Positions 9,506 to 20,353 are shown, numbered from the stretch's first letter. The stretch is 64,000 nt of DNA from Paraburkholderia sp. BL23I1N1 (GCF_003610295.1 NZ_RAPV01000001.1:1426001-1490000); one strand, 5' to 3'. A program made the numbers and translations. The notes: generated by a model from the sequence alone, not told the origin.

Positions 9506-9688
9506 GCGGGTTACAGCGACCGGCGCTGTCCGCGCATTTCGTGCGCAGCCATTGGATTTGTCGCACGAATCCGCACGAACAGCGCGGCAAAGTAGTAAGG
9601 TAAAGCAGCAGGAATGGGCGCGAACGGCATTGCGTTCATGCAGCTTGTTGCATGAGCGTAGTCTCGCACTGAAATGGCAGGATTCGAT

Positions 9689-10840
9689 ATGACGAGCAGT
9701 CCCACCGTCAACCTTCTCGACCTCGACGCCCAAGGGCTTGTCGCCTACTGCGACAGCCTGGGCGAGAAGCCGTTTCGCGCCAAGCAATTGCAGCGTTGGA
9801 TCCATCAATACAACGCTGCCGACTTCGACGGCATGACAGATCTGGCGAAGTCCTTGCGCGAAAAGCTCAAAGGGCGCGCAACGATCACGATGCCCGGCAT
9901 CGTCAGCGACAATATTTCGACCGACGGCACGCGTAAGTGGCTGATCGACGTCGGCAACAGTAATGCGGTTGAAACCGTTTACATCCCTGAAGAAACGCGT
10001 GGCACGCTGTGCGTTTCGTCGCAGGCCGGGTGCGCGGTCAATTGCCGTTTCTGTTCGACCGGCAAACAGGGTTTCTCCCGCAATCTCACCACCGGTGAAA
10101 TCATCGGCCAGCTGCGCATGGCCGAATTCGCGCTGCGCGCAACGCGCGGAACGGACGGCGGGCGCGCCACGGGCGGTGACGGTAAGGGCGAGCGCGTTGT
10201 CACGAACGTGGTGATGATGGGCATGGGCGAGCCGCTGCTCAATTACGACGCGGTGGTGCCCGCCATGCGCCTGATGCTGGACGACAACGCGTACGGCCTG
10301 TCGCGCCGGCGTGTCACACTGTCCACCTCGGGCGTGGTGCCGATGATGGACCGGCTCGGCGCCGATCTGCCGGTGGCGCTTGCGGTATCGTTGCATGCGC
10401 CGAGCGACCCGCTGCGCGACATGCTGGTGCCGCTGAACAAGAAGTATCCGCTGCGCGAACTGATGGCTGCCTGTCAGCGCTATCTGAAAGTTGCGCCGCG
10501 CGATTTCATTACATTCGAATATTGCATGCTCGACGGCGTGAACGACAGCGAAGCGCAAGCGCGCGAATTGCTGGCCGTTACGCGCGACGTACCCTGCAAG
10601 TTCAACCTGATTCCGTTCAATCCGTTTCCCGAATCGGGCCTCGTCCGCTCGAAACCGGAACAGATCAAGCGGTTTGCACAAGTGCTGATGGACGCGGGCG
10701 TCGTCACCACAGTGCGTAAAACACGCGGCGATGATATCGACGCTGCCTGCGGTCAGTTGGCCGGTGCGGTGAAAGACCGCACGCGCCTCGCTGAGCGCAC
10801 CGGGAAGGCGGCTAAAGTTATCGAGGTTCGTGCCGTGTAA
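9689..10840 (+). CDS. rlmN: Dual-specificity rRNA/tRNA (adenine-C2) methyltransferase RlmN
   Basis: This radical-SAM enzyme methylates C2 of A2503 in 23S rRNA and of A37 in some tRNAs. The Fe-S motif is C115-x3-C119-x2-C122, and the second catalytic Cys is C354, matching C355 of the E. coli enzyme. The M-G-M-G-E-P-L motif for SAM binding follows. ATG 9689 is preferred because a CAGGA sequence lies six bases upstream; ATG 9674 is also in frame and would add five residues. A short internal insertion (G-G-R-A-T-G-G-D-G, about residues 153-161) is not in the E. coli protein. It begins the rlmN-rodZ-ispG-hisS order seen across proteobacteria. Confidence 0.95.
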   Translation: MTSSPTVNLLDLDAQGLVAYCDSLGEKPFRAKQLQRWIHQYNAADFDGMTDLAKSLREKLKGRATITMPGIVSDNISTDGTRKWLIDVGNSNAVETVYIPEETRGTLCVSSQAGCAVNCRFCSTGKQGFSRNLTTGEIIGQLRMAEFALRATRGTDGGRATGGDGKGERVVTNVVMMGMGEPLLNYDAVVPAMRLMLDDNAYGLSRRRVTLSTSGVVPMMDRLGADLPVALAVSLHAPSDPLRDMLVPLNKKYPLRELMAACQRYLKVAPRDFITFEYCMLDGVNDSEAQARELLAVTRDVPCKFNLIPFNPFPESGLVRSKPEQIKRFAQVLMDAGVVTTVRKTRGDDIDAACGQLAGAVKDRTRLAERTGKAAKVIEVRAV

Positions 10841-11055
10841 TCGTCTGAGGTGGCAAGGCGGGGTGCTCGGAGGAAAGCCATCCGGGCGCGCAAAACCCGC
10901 CGTGTCATCGGCGATTGAAAAGAAAGTTTGCAGAAGCGATCGGAAGCGGCACATAAGGCCGCGCATTTTGTTATAAACGGTCTGCGATTCAGACGTGAGG
11001 CTTTGGCCCGTCCGGGTTGCACGAGTGAAAAAGAATCGACGCGAAAGGATTTGGG

Positions 11056-12258
11056 ATGAGTGAGCCGCAGCACCCGCAGCCGCAGGACACAGACGCAAAC
11101 GAAGGCCACCCGGCGCCAGTCGCGCGGGCGGTGGTACAGCCTGTTGTGCAGCCGGGCCTGGGGGGCCTGGAATCGTTGGCAGCGGTTGGCGCGCGCTTGA
11201 CCCAATTGCGTGAATCGAAGGGCTGGACGATCGAAGACGTGTCGGCGCGCCTGAAGGTATCCGTCACCAAGTTGCGTGCGCTCGAATCGGGCGACATCAG
11301 CCATTTGCCTGACACGACCTTCGCGCTCGGCGTGGTGCGCAGCTATGCGAAGATGCTCGGTGCCGATCCCACGCCGTTCACGCAGGCTCTGCGCCGCGAG
11401 AAGGGCGTGCCTGCGCCGGATCTGTCGATGCCGGCTTCGTCTGGCAAGGATTTGCCGCGCGGCCGCGTTTCGCTGTCGCTTGGCGGCAGCGGGCAAAAGA
11501 GCCGCTCGTGGCTATGGGGCATTGCGGCGGTGATCGTCGCGGTGATCGCACTCGGCATGTGGCATACCAATGGCGGCGAATCGTCGGCGTGGCTTGCACG
11601 GTTGAAGGCGAGCGCTAACGGTTCCGAGGGTGGCGCGACCGGGGCATCGGGCGCGGTGGCGCAGGGTCAGGCGGCAGGCTCCGAGGCAACAGCGGAAGAT
11701 GCTGCTTCAGCGCCGGAAACGCAGGCCGCAGCGGGTAACGCAGCGTCGGCTACACCGATGCCCGCGCCGCTCGCTACGGGTACGGCGCCGTCTTCCGCGC
11801 CGGCTGTCGCGGCGGCAGCAGTTGCGCCGAAGGCTGGTTCGCAGGCCCAGGCTGCGACGCAAGGCGCGAACGTGCCGGTGGTCGCCGCGATAGGCGCATC
11901 AGCCGCAGCAGATGTGGCAACTGCAGCAACTGCAGCAACTGCAGCAACTGCAGCAACTGCAGCAACTGCAGCAACTGCAGCAACTGCAGCAACGGCGGCG
12001 CCGGCTGCGGGTGAGGCGATCATCGCGTTGCGCGTCACGCAAGACAGTTGGTTCAGCGTGCGTGGCAAAGACGGCAAGGAGTTGTTCTCCGGCCTCGTCC
12101 GCGCAGGCGATACGAAGGAAGTGACGGGTGCAGCGCCGTTCAAGGTCACGGTCGGCAACAAGGCGGGCCTCGAGTCGCTTACGCTCGATGGCGAGCCGGT
12201 CGATCCGTCCAAATATTCGGCAGCGAAAGGTAATGTGGCGCGCTTCGCGTTGCCTTGA
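11056..12258 (+). CDS. rodZ: RodZ-like cytoskeletal protein with HTH and DUF4115 domains
   Basis: RodZ links MreB filaments to the elongation machinery. The layout is typical: a cytoplasmic helix-turn-helix of the Cro/XRE type (about residues 40-115), one membrane span (about 150-172), a long Ala/Thr-rich periplasmic linker, and a C-terminal beta domain (about 316-400, DUF4115). AAGGA at 11044-11048 supports the ATG. The linker contains eight perfect copies of a 9-bp unit (11917-11988) encoding A-T-A. It sits between rlmN and ispG, the usual rodZ place. The function is inferred from domain order and synteny. Confidence 0.88.
   Translation: MSEPQHPQPQDTDANEGHPAPVARAVVQPVVQPGLGGLESLAAVGARLTQLRESKGWTIEDVSARLKVSVTKLRALESGDISHLPDTTFALGVVRSYAKMLGADPTPFTQALRREKGVPAPDLSMPASSGKDLPRGRVSLSLGGSGQKSRSWLWGIAAVIVAVIALGMWHTNGGESSAWLARLKASANGSEGGATGASGAVAQGQAAGSEATAEDAASAPETQAAAGNAASATPMPAPLATGTAPSSAPAVAAAAVAPKAGSQAQAATQGANVPVVAAIGASAAADVATAATAATAATAATAATAATAATAATAAPAAGEAIIALRVTQDSWFSVRGKDGKELFSGLVRAGDTKEVTGAAPFKVTVGNKAGLESLTLDGEPVDPSKYSAAKGNVARFALP
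11917..11988 (+). repeat. Eight perfect tandem copies of a 9-bp unit in rodZ
   Basis: The unit GCAACTGCA is repeated eight times without error and is followed by a decayed ninth copy (GCAACGGCG). It encodes A-T-A each time, so gain or loss of units keeps the frame and changes linker length. It lies in the periplasmic linker of RodZ. Confidence 0.95.
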
Positions 12259-12358
12259 TTAGATACGGTATGCGTCGCGGCCAACCGGGTCGCGGCGCTT
12301 TTTCAATTCAGGCGCTACGTTTTTTGTGTGGCGCATGCGGCGTAAATGGGTTTTTTCG

Positions 12359-13663
12359 ATGCAATCCGAAGCTCAATCCCAATCCAGTAGCAAGATCGTT
12401 TCAAACGAACCCGTGTTCGGCGGCCACGCTGCGCGGCGCAAGTCGCACGCGGTCGACGTCCGTTGGGGCGGCCAGCTCGTCACGATCGGCGGCGATGCGC
12501 CCGTGCGCGTGCAGTCGATGACCAATACCGACACCGCGGACGCGATCGGCACGGCTATCCAGATCAAGGAGCTTGCGCAAGCCGGTTCAGAACTGGTGCG
12601 TATCACGGTCAACACGCCGGAAGCGGCGGCGGCCGTGCCGGCTGTTCGCGAGCAGCTCGACCGCATGGGCGTCTCGGTGCCACTGGTCGGCGATTTTCAT
12701 TACAACGGTCATTTGCTGCTGCGCGATTACCCCGCGTGCGCGGAGGCGTTGTCGAAGTACCGGATCAATCCGGGCAATGTCGGCCACGGCGCGAAGCGCG
12801 ACACGCAGTTCGCGCAAATGATCGAAGCGGCAGTGAAGTACGACAAGCCGGTGCGGATCGGCGTCAACTGGGGCAGCCTCGACCAGGACCTGCTCGCAAA
12901 GATGATGGACGAAAACGCCGCGCGTTCCACGCCGTGGGAAGCGCAGAGCGTGATGTACGAGGCGCTGATCCAGTCGGCGATCGGCTCGGCGGAGCGCGCG
13001 GTCGAAATCGGCCTCCCGCGCAACAAGATCATTCTGTCGTGCAAGGTCAGCGGCGTGCAGGATCTGATCGCGGTGTATCGTGAACTCGCGCGCCGTTGCG
13101 AATTCGCGTTGCATCTGGGTCTGACCGAAGCGGGCATGGGGTCGAAGGGTATCGTGGCGTCGACCGCTGCGTTGTCGGTGTTGTTGCAGCAAGGCATCGG
13201 CGACACGATCCGCATCTCGTTGACGCCGGAACCGGGCGGTCCGCGCACCGGTGAAGTGATCGTCGGCCAGGAAATTCTGCAAACCATGGGGCTGCGCTCG
13301 TTCACGCCGATGGTGATCGCGTGCCCGGGTTGCGGCCGGACCACCAGCACGCTGTTCCAGGAACTGGCGTCGCAAATTCAGACGTATCTGCGTACGCAGA
13401 TGCCGGTGTGGCGCGATCAATATCCTGGCGTCGAGAAGATGCACGTGGCGGTGATGGGCTGTATCGTCAACGGCCCGGGCGAATCGAAGCAGGCGAATAT
13501 CGGCATCAGCTTGCCGGGTTCGGGCGAAAATCCGGCCGCGCCGGTCTTCGTCGACGGCGAGAAGGTCAAGACGCTGCGCGGCGAAAACATTGCGCAAGAA
13601 TTCCAGCAAATCGTGAGTGACTACGTCGAGCGCCGCTACGGCCGCGCCGAAGCACTCAACTAA
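12359..13663 (+). CDS. ispG: (E)-4-hydroxy-3-methylbut-2-enyl-diphosphate synthase
   Basis: IspG (GcpE) is the [4Fe-4S] enzyme of the methylerythritol phosphate pathway that opens the cyclic diphosphate to HMBPP for isoprenoid, quinone and undecaprenol synthesis. The product has 434 residues from ATG 12359. In-frame GTG 12326 and ATG 12335 would add unconserved residues. Cluster ligands are C322 and C325 (C-P-G-C-G-R) and C368 (G-C-I-V-N-G-P-G-E). The N-terminal TIM-barrel has the M-T-N-T-D-T signature. It is about the usual length for beta-proteobacteria and larger than E. coli IspG. hisS follows after 20 bases. Confidence 0.97.
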   Translation: MQSEAQSQSSSKIVSNEPVFGGHAARRKSHAVDVRWGGQLVTIGGDAPVRVQSMTNTDTADAIGTAIQIKELAQAGSELVRITVNTPEAAAAVPAVREQLDRMGVSVPLVGDFHYNGHLLLRDYPACAEALSKYRINPGNVGHGAKRDTQFAQMIEAAVKYDKPVRIGVNWGSLDQDLLAKMMDENAARSTPWEAQSVMYEALIQSAIGSAERAVEIGLPRNKIILSCKVSGVQDLIAVYRELARRCEFALHLGLTEAGMGSKGIVASTAALSVLLQQGIGDTIRISLTPEPGGPRTGEVIVGQEILQTMGLRSFTPMVIACPGCGRTTSTLFQELASQIQTYLRTQMPVWRDQYPGVEKMHVAVMGCIVNGPGESKQANIGISLPGSGENPAAPVFVDGEKVKTLRGENIAQEFQQIVSDYVERRYGRAEALN

Positions 13664-13683
13664 ATACCGTCAATCGAAGACAG

Positions 13684-15024
13684 ATGACTGAACAGAAGAA
13701 AAAGTTCGAAAAGTTGTCCGGCGTGAAGGGCATGAACGACATCCTTCCGCAGGAAACCGGGCTGTGGGAATTTTTTGAAGCAACCGTCAAGTCGATGCTG
13801 CGTTCGTACGGATACCAGAATATTCGTACGCCGATCATCGAGCATACGCAGTTGTTCAAGCGCGGTATCGGTGAGGTGACCGACATCGTCGAGAAAGAGA
13901 TGTATAGCTTCACCGACGCGTTGAACGGTGAAAACCTCACGATGCGCCCGGAAAACACCGCGGCTGTCGTGCGTGCGACGATCGAGCACAACATGCTGTA
14001 TGACGGTCCGAAGCGCCTGTGGTACATCGGCCCGATGTTCCGTCACGAGCGTCCGCAGCGCGGCCGTTATCGGCAGTTTCACCAGGTCGGCGTGGAAGCA
14101 TTGGGCTTCGCCGGCCCGGACGCCGACGCTGAAATCATCATGATGTGCCAGCGTCTGTGGGACGACCTCGGCTTGATGGGCATCAAGCTCGAACTCAATT
14201 CGCTGGGCCTTGTTGAAGAGCGTGCGGCACATCGCGTCGAGTTGATCGCGTACCTCGAAAAGCACATGGACGTGCTCGACGAAGAGGCGAAGCGCCGTTT
14301 GTACACGAACCCGCTGCGCGTGCTCGACACGAAAAATCCGGCGATGCAGGAAGTCGCGCAGAACGCGCCCAAGCTCATCGATTTTCTCGGCGAAGAATCG
14401 CGCGCGCACTTCGAAGGCCTGCAACGCATTCTGAAGGCGAACAACATTCCGTTCACGATCAATCCGCGTCTCGTGCGCGGTCTCGATTATTACAATCTGA
14501 CCGTGTTCGAATGGGTGACCGACAAGCTTGGCGCGCAAGGCACAGTCGCGGCCGGCGGCCGTTACGATCCGCTGATCGAGCAGCTTGGCGGTAAGCCGAC
14601 GGGCGCATGCGGCTGGGCCATGGGTGTCGAACGTATCCTCGAGTTGCTGAAAGAAGAACAACTCGTGCCGGAAGACGAAGGTTGCGACGTGTACGTGGTC
14701 CATCAGGGCGACGCGGCACGCGAACAGGCCTTTATCATCGCGGAGCGTTTGCGCGATACGGGCCTTGACGTGATCCTGCATTGCAGCGCGGACGGGCAGA
14801 CGGCGAGCTTCAAGTCGCAGATGAAGCGTGCTGACGCGAGCGGCGCGGCCTTCGCGGTGGTCCTCGGCGAAGACGAGATCGCCAACGGCACCGTCGGCGT
14901 CAAACCGCTGCGTGATACAAGTTCTAACGGCGGTAAAAACGAGCAACATAACGTGCCCGCCGAAGACTTGACCGAATTTCTAATCAATGCGATGGTTGCA
15001 ACCGCCGAAGACGGCGACGACTGA
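13684..15024 (+). CDS. hisS: Histidine--tRNA ligase
   Basis: This class II synthetase charges tRNA-His. The 446-residue protein shows motif 1 (about residues 40-65), motif 2 with the [16 protein letters not shown] loop (about 119-134), and the His-specific motif G-L-D-Y-Y (about 266-270), followed by A-A-G-G-R-Y-D. The C-terminal anticodon domain follows. It is in the conserved ispG-hisS-yfgM-bamB-der order and is probably co-transcribed with ispG. hisZ, a catalytically dead hisS-like paralogue, lies about 9 kb downstream. Confidence 0.98.
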   Translation: MTEQKKKFEKLSGVKGMNDILPQETGLWEFFEATVKSMLRSYGYQNIRTPIIEHTQLFKRGIGEVTDIVEKEMYSFTDALNGENLTMRPENTAAVVRATIEHNMLYDGPKRLWYIGPMFRHERPQRGRYRQFHQVGVEALGFAGPDADAEIIMMCQRLWDDLGLMGIKLELNSLGLVEERAAHRVELIAYLEKHMDVLDEEAKRRLYTNPLRVLDTKNPAMQEVAQNAPKLIDFLGEESRAHFEGLQRILKANNIPFTINPRLVRGLDYYNLTVFEWVTDKLGAQGTVAAGGRYDPLIEQLGGKPTGACGWAMGVERILELLKEEQLVPEDEGCDVYVVHQGDAAREQAFIIAERLRDTGLDVILHCSADGQTASFKSQMKRADASGAAFAVVLGEDEIANGTVGVKPLRDTSSNGGKNEQHNVPAEDLTEFLINAMVATAEDGDD

Positions 15025-15090
15025 TCGCGATGTCGTCGGGCCACTTGGTTCGACACGCACACGTATCAAGAAAGAGGAAATCGCCGGGCG

Positions 15091-15720
15091 ATGAGTTACC
15101 ACGACGAACAAGAATCGATTGAAAGTCTGAAGGCATGGTGGACGCAGTGGGGCAATGTAACCACGTGGATCGTGCTGGTGGCATTGGTTGCCGCAGCCGG
15201 CTGGAACGGCTGGAATTTCTGGCAGCGGCGTCAGGCGGCGGAAGCCGCGGTGCTGTACGACCAGGTGCAGCAAGCTGTGGCATCGGGCGACAAGGCGAAG
15301 ATCACGCGCGTCGCCACCGATATGGAAGACAAGTTCAGCAGCACCGCGTATGCGCAGATGACCGCGCTGGGCGCAGCCAAGGCGCTGTATGCAGCGGGTG
15401 ACGAAGCTGCTGCGAAGGCCCAGTTGCAATGGACCATCGATCACGCAAAAGACGACGAGTTCAAGCAGATCGCCAAGCTGCGTCTGGCTTCGCTGCTGCT
15501 CGACGACAAGGCTTACGACCAGGGTCTCGCATTGCTCGCCGAACCGCAGTCCGATGCGTTCAAGGGCATTGTGGCGAACGGCCGCGGCGATCTGCTCGCG
15601 GCTCAAGGCAAGCGTGAGGATGCGCGCGCGGCCTACAAGCTCGCGCTCGATTCGCTGTCGAAAAACGATAGCTCGGCTCGCCAGTTGATTCAGTTCAAGC
15701 TTGACGCGCTGGGCGGCTAA
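15091..15720 (+). CDS. YfgM family membrane-anchored TPR protein
   Basis: This 209-residue protein has a short cytoplasmic N-terminus (E-S-L-K-A-W-W), one membrane span (about residues 20-42) and a periplasmic helical repeat region, the layout of YfgM. E. coli YfgM works with SecYEG and PpiD in handling outer-membrane and periplasmic clients. The gene lies between hisS and bamB exactly as in other proteobacteria, and it probably helps couple translocation to envelope assembly. A GAAAGAGGAAAT stretch gives a ribosome-binding site. Confidence 0.88.
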   Translation: MSYHDEQESIESLKAWWTQWGNVTTWIVLVALVAAAGWNGWNFWQRRQAAEAAVLYDQVQQAVASGDKAKITRVATDMEDKFSSTAYAQMTALGAAKALYAAGDEAAAKAQLQWTIDHAKDDEFKQIAKLRLASLLLDDKAYDQGLALLAEPQSDAFKGIVANGRGDLLAAQGKREDARAAYKLALDSLSKNDSSARQLIQFKLDALGG

Positions 15721-15795
15721 TCGCCGCATGCAGCGCGCCGCCTGTACCGACCAACCGGTCTCCTTTAATTAATTTCCTGAATGCTTCGTCCACCG

Positions 15796-16941
15796 ATGAA
15801 TCTGCTGAAACGTTACGCTGTGCCCGTTGCCTGTGCGATGACCGTCCTCACCATGGCGGCTTGCTCATCCACGAAAGACGAGCGCCGCGTGCCGACGCCG
15901 CTCACCGAGTTCAAACCCGTGCTCGACGTGCAGCAGGCGTGGAAGACAAGCGTGGGCAAGGCGGGGCGTTACCTGTTCTCGCCGGTTGCGGTCGGCAACG
16001 CGGTGTACGCGGCTGGCGCGAACGGCTCGGTTGCGAAGATCGACGCACAAACCGGCAAGGACATCTGGCGCGTCAAGCTGCGTGACGATCTGTCGGCAGG
16101 TGTCGGCAGTGACGGCACGCTCGCGGCGGTCGGCGGCCTGAAGGGCGACGTCTACGTGCTCGACGCGAACGGCAAGCAATTGTGGACCGCCAAGGCGCCG
16201 GGCGAAATCATCTCGCCGCCGCTGGTTGGCAACGGCCTCGTGGTGGTCCGCACGGTCGACGGTCAGATCGTCGCGTTCAATGCGCAAACCGGCGAGCAGA
16301 AGTGGAACTACCGCAACCGCGCGGTGCCGCTCAATCTGCGCGTCTCGTCGGGCATGACGTTCGCGGGTGACGCGGCTGTGCTGGCAGGCTTCCCGGGTGG
16401 CGCGTTCGCCGCGATCAACCTGCAGACCGGCGACAACTACTGGCAAACGCCGGTGTCGTATCCGAAGGGCGTGACGGAAGTAGAGCGCATTAATGACGTG
16501 ACGGGTCCGCCCACGCTGGTCGGGTCGGAAACCTGCGCGGTGACGTTCCAGGGCCAGATTGGCTGCTTCGATGCGAACTCGGGCCGCGCGCTGTGGGAAA
16601 AGGCGTTCTCGAGCACGAGCGGTCTCGCGCAGGATGAACGTGCCGTGGTGGCGGCCGACGACTGGTCGGTGGTGTCGGCATTCGACGTCACCAACGGCGC
16701 GCCGCTGTGGAAGAACGACAAGCTCAAGAATCGCGAGCTCAGCGTTCCGTTCATTCTGGGGCACGCCGCGGTGCTGGGCGACTATCAGGGTTACGTGCAT
16801 TTCCTGTCGCGTGACGACGGCACGCTCGTGGCCCGTGTGAAGACCGACGGCAGCCCGATTACCGCAGCACCGGTGCTGGCCGGCGAAACGCTGGTCGTGC
16901 TGACACACGACGGCGACCTGTACGGCTACCGCCCGCGCTAA
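15796..16941 (+). CDS. bamB: Outer membrane protein assembly factor BamB
   Basis: BamB is a lipoprotein of the BAM complex with an eight-bladed beta-propeller. From ATG 15796 the product has 381 residues, with a lipoprotein signal ending at C23 (M-A-A-C). ATG 15781 would add five residues before it. Repeated W-x-x blades with A-x-x-x-x-G spacing are seen through the protein, for example G-K-D-I-W-R, G-E-Q-K-W-N-Y and N-S-G-R-A-L-W-E. The gene lies between the yfgM-like gene and der, as in E. coli. bamC is about 9 kb upstream. Confidence 0.95.
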   Translation: MNLLKRYAVPVACAMTVLTMAACSSTKDERRVPTPLTEFKPVLDVQQAWKTSVGKAGRYLFSPVAVGNAVYAAGANGSVAKIDAQTGKDIWRVKLRDDLSAGVGSDGTLAAVGGLKGDVYVLDANGKQLWTAKAPGEIISPPLVGNGLVVVRTVDGQIVAFNAQTGEQKWNYRNRAVPLNLRVSSGMTFAGDAAVLAGFPGGAFAAINLQTGDNYWQTPVSYPKGVTEVERINDVTGPPTLVGSETCAVTFQGQIGCFDANSGRALWEKAFSSTSGLAQDERAVVAADDWSVVSAFDVTNGAPLWKNDKLKNRELSVPFILGHAAVLGDYQGYVHFLSRDDGTLVARVKTDGSPITAAPVLAGETLVVLTHDGDLYGYRPR

Positions 16942-16971
16942 TCGCGCAGGCGACGGGTAGTCAGGCGTGCA

Positions 16972-17000
16972 GGCCGGCTTTGCCGGCCGCACGCGTTTTT
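16972..17000 (+). terminator. Probable intrinsic terminator after bamB
   Basis: GGCCGGC (16972-16978) pairs with GCCGGCC (16982-16988) around a TTT loop. A run of five T comes only at 16996-17000, after seven other bases, so the fit is imperfect. Confidence 0.5.
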
Positions 17001-17366
17001 GTTGTGCAATAGCTTAACTAGAAGAATTCCGCCGGACTGGCTGGTCCGGCAAGTCGGATCAGAAACGGCCCATGTGGCCATCGGTGGCTGCTTGCGGCGC
17101 CACCTTCGACGCTAACGTGATAGATACGGAGAGAATCGTATCGAACTGGCGTGCGAGTCGTTGAGCAAGAAAGACTGAACCTGGCGGCCCATTGGCGCCG
17201 CCCCATACAGCCAAACTCTCGTCCGCCCGGGTGCGCATATTGTCGGCACATCCGGGGCTGGCCGAATTCGTGATAATTTTCGTCAAACGCTGCCGTGTAG
17301 CGGCCGCATGGCGTCGCTACGCGGGCGGTCGATTCCGATCCCGCGTTTCACCGTGAACAACATCTG
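17001..17366. other. Intergenic region upstream of der
   Basis: About 365 bases have no convincing gene. A second GC-rich hairpin is present (17031-17037 with 17044-17050, 7 bp, loop of six) without a T tract. No clear sigma-70 promoter was found, although der needs one if the upstream terminator works. Short frames on the - strand here have no recognisable content. Confidence 0.45.
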
Positions 17367-18704
17367 ATGAAACCCGTTATTGCCCTCGTTGGGCGCCCCA
17401 ATGTGGGGAAATCCACGCTATTCAACCGCCTCACGCGTACGCGCGATGCGCTGGTTGCCGACCTGCCCGGTCTCACCCGCGATCGCCACTACGGCGAGGG
17501 CCGCGCCGGCGACCGGCCGTATCTGGTCGTCGATACCGGCGGCTTCGAGCCGGTCGCGAAAGACGGCATCCTGCACGAGATGGCGCGTCAAACCCGCCAG
17601 GCGGTCGAGGAATCGGACATCGTCGTGTTTATCGTCGACGGCCGCAACGGTCTCGCGCCGCAAGACAAGTCGATTGCCGACTATCTGCGCAAGGTCGGCC
17701 GGCCGATCTTCCTCGTCGTCAACAAGGCGGAGGGGATGAAGTACACCACAGTGGCCGCCGACTTCTACGAACTCGGTCTCGGCGACCCGCGCGCGATTTC
17801 CGCAGCGCATGGCGACGGTGTCACCGAAATGATCAACGAGGCACTCGGTGCGGCATACGCCGGGCAGCCGGAAGAGAGCGACGAGGAAAAGCAGGCGCAC
17901 GGCGTGAAGATCGCGATCGTCGGCCGGCCGAACGTCGGCAAGTCGACTCTGATCAATGCGCTGGTGGGCGAGGAGCGGGTGATCGCGTTCGACATGCCGG
18001 GCACCACGCGCGATTCGATCTACGTCGACTTCGAACGTCAAGGCAAGCCGTACACGCTGATCGATACGGCCGGGTTGCGCCGCCGCGGCAAGGTGTTCGA
18101 AGCGATCGAGAAATTCTCGGTAGTGAAAACGCTGCAGGCCATTTCCGACGCGAACGTCGTGATCCTGCTGCTCGACGCGCGTCAGGACATCTCGGAGCAG
18201 GACGCGCACATCGCCGGCTTCGTGGTGGAGCAGGGCCGCGCGCTGGTGGTGGGCGTGAACAAATGGGACGGCCTCGATCCGCATGTGCGTGACCGCACCA
18301 AGGCGGACCTCGAGCGCAAACTAAAATTTCTCGATTTCGCCAAATTCCACTTCATTTCCGCTGCGGAGAAAACCGGAATCGGCCCGCTGATGCGCTCGGT
18401 GGACGACGCTTACGCCGCCGCCATGACCAAGCTGCCGACGCCGAAGCTGACGCGCGCGCTGATCGACGCAGTGGAATTCCAGCAGCCGCGCCGACGTGGT
18501 CCGGTACGCCCGAAATTGCGTTACGCGCACCAGGGCGGACAGAATCCGCCGATCATTGTGATTCACGGTAACGCGCTCGATGCGATCACCGAAACGTACA
18601 AACGCTACCTCGAAAACCGCTTCAGGGAAACTTTCAAGCTGACTGGGACTCCATTGCGCATAGAGTTCAGATCGTCGACGAACCCTTACGCGGACAAAGG
18701 CTGA
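17367..18704 (+). CDS. der: Ribosome biogenesis GTPase Der (EngA)
   Basis: Der is an essential GTPase for 50S subunit assembly. It has two tandem G domains: the first P-loop is G9-R-P-N-V-G-K-S16 and the second begins at about residue 186 with the same [10 protein letters not shown]-x-D-type G4 motifs are N-K-A-E and N-K-W-D. The KH-like C-terminal domain follows (about 360-445). Length 445 is normal. It closes the hisS-yfgM-bamB-der block, and hfq follows after 167 bases. Confidence 0.98.
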   Translation: MKPVIALVGRPNVGKSTLFNRLTRTRDALVADLPGLTRDRHYGEGRAGDRPYLVVDTGGFEPVAKDGILHEMARQTRQAVEESDIVVFIVDGRNGLAPQDKSIADYLRKVGRPIFLVVNKAEGMKYTTVAADFYELGLGDPRAISAAHGDGVTEMINEALGAAYAGQPEESDEEKQAHGVKIAIVGRPNVGKSTLINALVGEERVIAFDMPGTTRDSIYVDFERQGKPYTLIDTAGLRRRGKVFEAIEKFSVVKTLQAISDANVVILLLDARQDISEQDAHIAGFVVEQGRALVVGVNKWDGLDPHVRDRTKADLERKLKFLDFAKFHFISAAEKTGIGPLMRSVDDAYAAAMTKLPTPKLTRALIDAVEFQQPRRRGPVRPKLRYAHQGGQNPPIIVIHGNALDAITETYKRYLENRFRETFKLTGTPLRIEFRSSTNPYADKG

Positions 18705-18871
18705 AATTTAGGCGAAAACCCAGGCTGAAACCCGCGTGTGTGCTGGGTTTGGCCGCGAGGCCAGGCCCCTCGCGCAAAAATGAAAATCGGCTATAGTGTA
18801 GCGGTTGACGGCGGATCTCTTTTTCCTTCGTCGTCAATTCAGTCAACCTGCAAAAAAATACGGAGTTTGCT

Positions 18872-19108
18872 ATGAGCAACAAAGGGCAATTGTTACAAGA
18901 CCCGTTTTTGAACGCACTGCGTAAAGAGCACGTGCCGGTGTCGATCTACTTGGTCAACGGCATCAAGCTTCAAGGGAACATCGAATCGTTCGACCAGTAC
19001 GTCGTGTTGCTCCGGAATACGGTCACCCAGATGGTCTACAAGCACGCAATTTCCACGGTCGTGCCTGCCCGTCCGGTGAATTTCCACCCGGATTCCGAAC
19101 AGTCCTAA
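18872..19108 (+). CDS. hfq: RNA chaperone Hfq
   Basis: Hfq is the Sm-like hexameric chaperone that pairs small RNAs with mRNAs. The 78-residue product contains Sm1 (about residues 12-45) and Sm2 with [10 protein letters not shown], the proximal-face signature. The tail after the core is short, unlike the 102-residue E. coli protein, as is common in beta-proteobacteria. A TATAGT hexamer at 18792-18797 is a possible -10, without a clear -35. An inverted repeat at 18716-18723/18743-18750 lies between der and hfq. hflX follows directly, as in E. coli. Confidence 0.98.
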   Translation: MSNKGQLLQDPFLNALRKEHVPVSIYLVNGIKLQGNIESFDQYVVLLRNTVTQMVYKHAISTVVPARPVNFHPDSEQS

Positions 19109-19180
19109 CCCCCGTCGCGGCCGGCGTAGCGTCGCCCGTTGGCGATTACTCCCGGCCGCCTCATTTTGATACCGTCCAAT

Positions 19181-20353
19181 TTGATCAATGCAGCGCTTGT
19201 CGGCATCGACTTCGGTAAGATCGATTTCGAAGCCAGCCTAGAAGAACTCAGCCTGCTCGCGCAAAGCGCGGGCGCGAACCCCTTAGTCACCCTCACGGGG
19301 CGCCGGTCCAGTCCCGATGCCAAGATGTTCGTCGGCAGCGGCAAGGCCGAAGAACTGCGTCTTGCGTGTGAGGCGAACGACATCGAACTCGTCATTTTCA
19401 ATCATGCTCTGGCTCCTGCGCAGCAGCGCAATCTGGAGCAGGCGCTTAACCGCCGCGTGATTGATCGCACCAGCCTCATCCTCGATATTTTTGCGCAACG
19501 CGCCCGCAGCCACGAAGGCAAGCTGCAGGTGGAGCTCGCGCAGTTGCAGTACCTTTCGACGCGGCTAATCCGCGCATGGACCCACCTTGAACGCCAGAAA
19601 GGCGGTATCGGTTTGCGCGGTCCAGGCGAAACGCAGCTCGAAACCGACCGCCGTTTGATCGGCGAGCGCATCAAGGCGCTCAAAACCCGGCTCGAAAAGC
19701 TGCGCCGTCAGCACGGCACGCAGCGCCGCGCGCGCAGCCGCAACCAGACCATGTCCGTGTCCCTCGTCGGCTATACGAACGCGGGAAAATCCACCCTTTT
19801 CAATGCGTTGACGAAGGCCCAGGCGTACGCCGCCGACCAGCTCTTCGCCACACTGGATACCACGTCCCGCCGTGTGTATCTCGGCGACGAAGCCGGTCAG
19901 GTGGTGGTGTCCGACACGGTCGGTTTTATTCGCGAATTGCCTCACCAGCTGGTGGCGGCTTTCCGCGCCACGCTCGAGGAAACCATCCACGCCGATCTGC
20001 TGCTGCACGTGGTCGACGCGTCGAGCGCCGTGCGCCTCGATCAGATCGATCAGGTGAACGAGGTGTTGCACGCAATCGGTGCGGATACGATCCGTCAGGT
20101 GCTGGTGTTCAACAAGATCGACGCGGTGCCGGAGTTGGCGGCCCGTGGCGAGGCGGTCGAGCGGGATGAGTATGGTAATATTTCGCGCGTCTTTTTGAGC
20201 GCGCGCACGGGGCAGGGGCTGGATACATTGCGCGCTGCCATCGCTGAAATCGCTACTGCCGAACCTCTCTCCGATACGCTGGTCGATCTGTCGGAAGAAG
20301 ACCGGTCGGCCGCACCACGCGAGGACCGAAAGGTCTCAGAACTCGGGCACTGA
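19181..20353 (+). CDS. hflX: Ribosome-rescue/splitting GTPase HflX
   Basis: HflX is a GTPase that binds 50S and splits stalled ribosomes under stress. The N-terminal HflX domain includes the G-x-G-K loop region (V-G-S-G-K-A-E-E-L), then a helical hairpin rich in R-R and the glycine-rich G-G-I-G-L-R-G-P-G-E-T-Q loop, then the G domain with G-Y-T-N-A-G-K-S-T-L and D-T-V-G-F-I. No ATG start exists; TTG codons at 19139, 19166 and 19181 are all in frame. The last is chosen because conserved sequence (N-A-A-L-V-G-I-D) begins there. Its place between hfq and hflK is conserved. Confidence 0.93.
   Translation: MINAALVGIDFGKIDFEASLEELSLLAQSAGANPLVTLTGRRSSPDAKMFVGSGKAEELRLACEANDIELVIFNHALAPAQQRNLEQALNRRVIDRTSLILDIFAQRARSHEGKLQVELAQLQYLSTRLIRAWTHLERQKGGIGLRGPGETQLETDRRLIGERIKALKTRLEKLRRQHGTQRRARSRNQTMSVSLVGYTNAGKSTLFNALTKAQAYAADQLFATLDTTSRRVYLGDEAGQVVVSDTVGFIRELPHQLVAAFRATLEETIHADLLLHVVDASSAVRLDQIDQVNEVLHAIGADTIRQVLVFNKIDAVPELAARGEAVERDEYGNISRVFLSARTGQGLDTLRAAIAEIATAEPLSDTLVDLSEEDRSAAPREDRKVSELGH

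Noticed and set aside
9041..11098. 685-codon open frame on the - strand across ndk and rlmN
   Set aside because: Opposes two certain genes and shows no domain; a GC-skew artefact.
11917..11988. CRISPR-like tandem repeat
   Set aside because: The repeats are 9 bases, contiguous, in frame inside rodZ and lack spacers.
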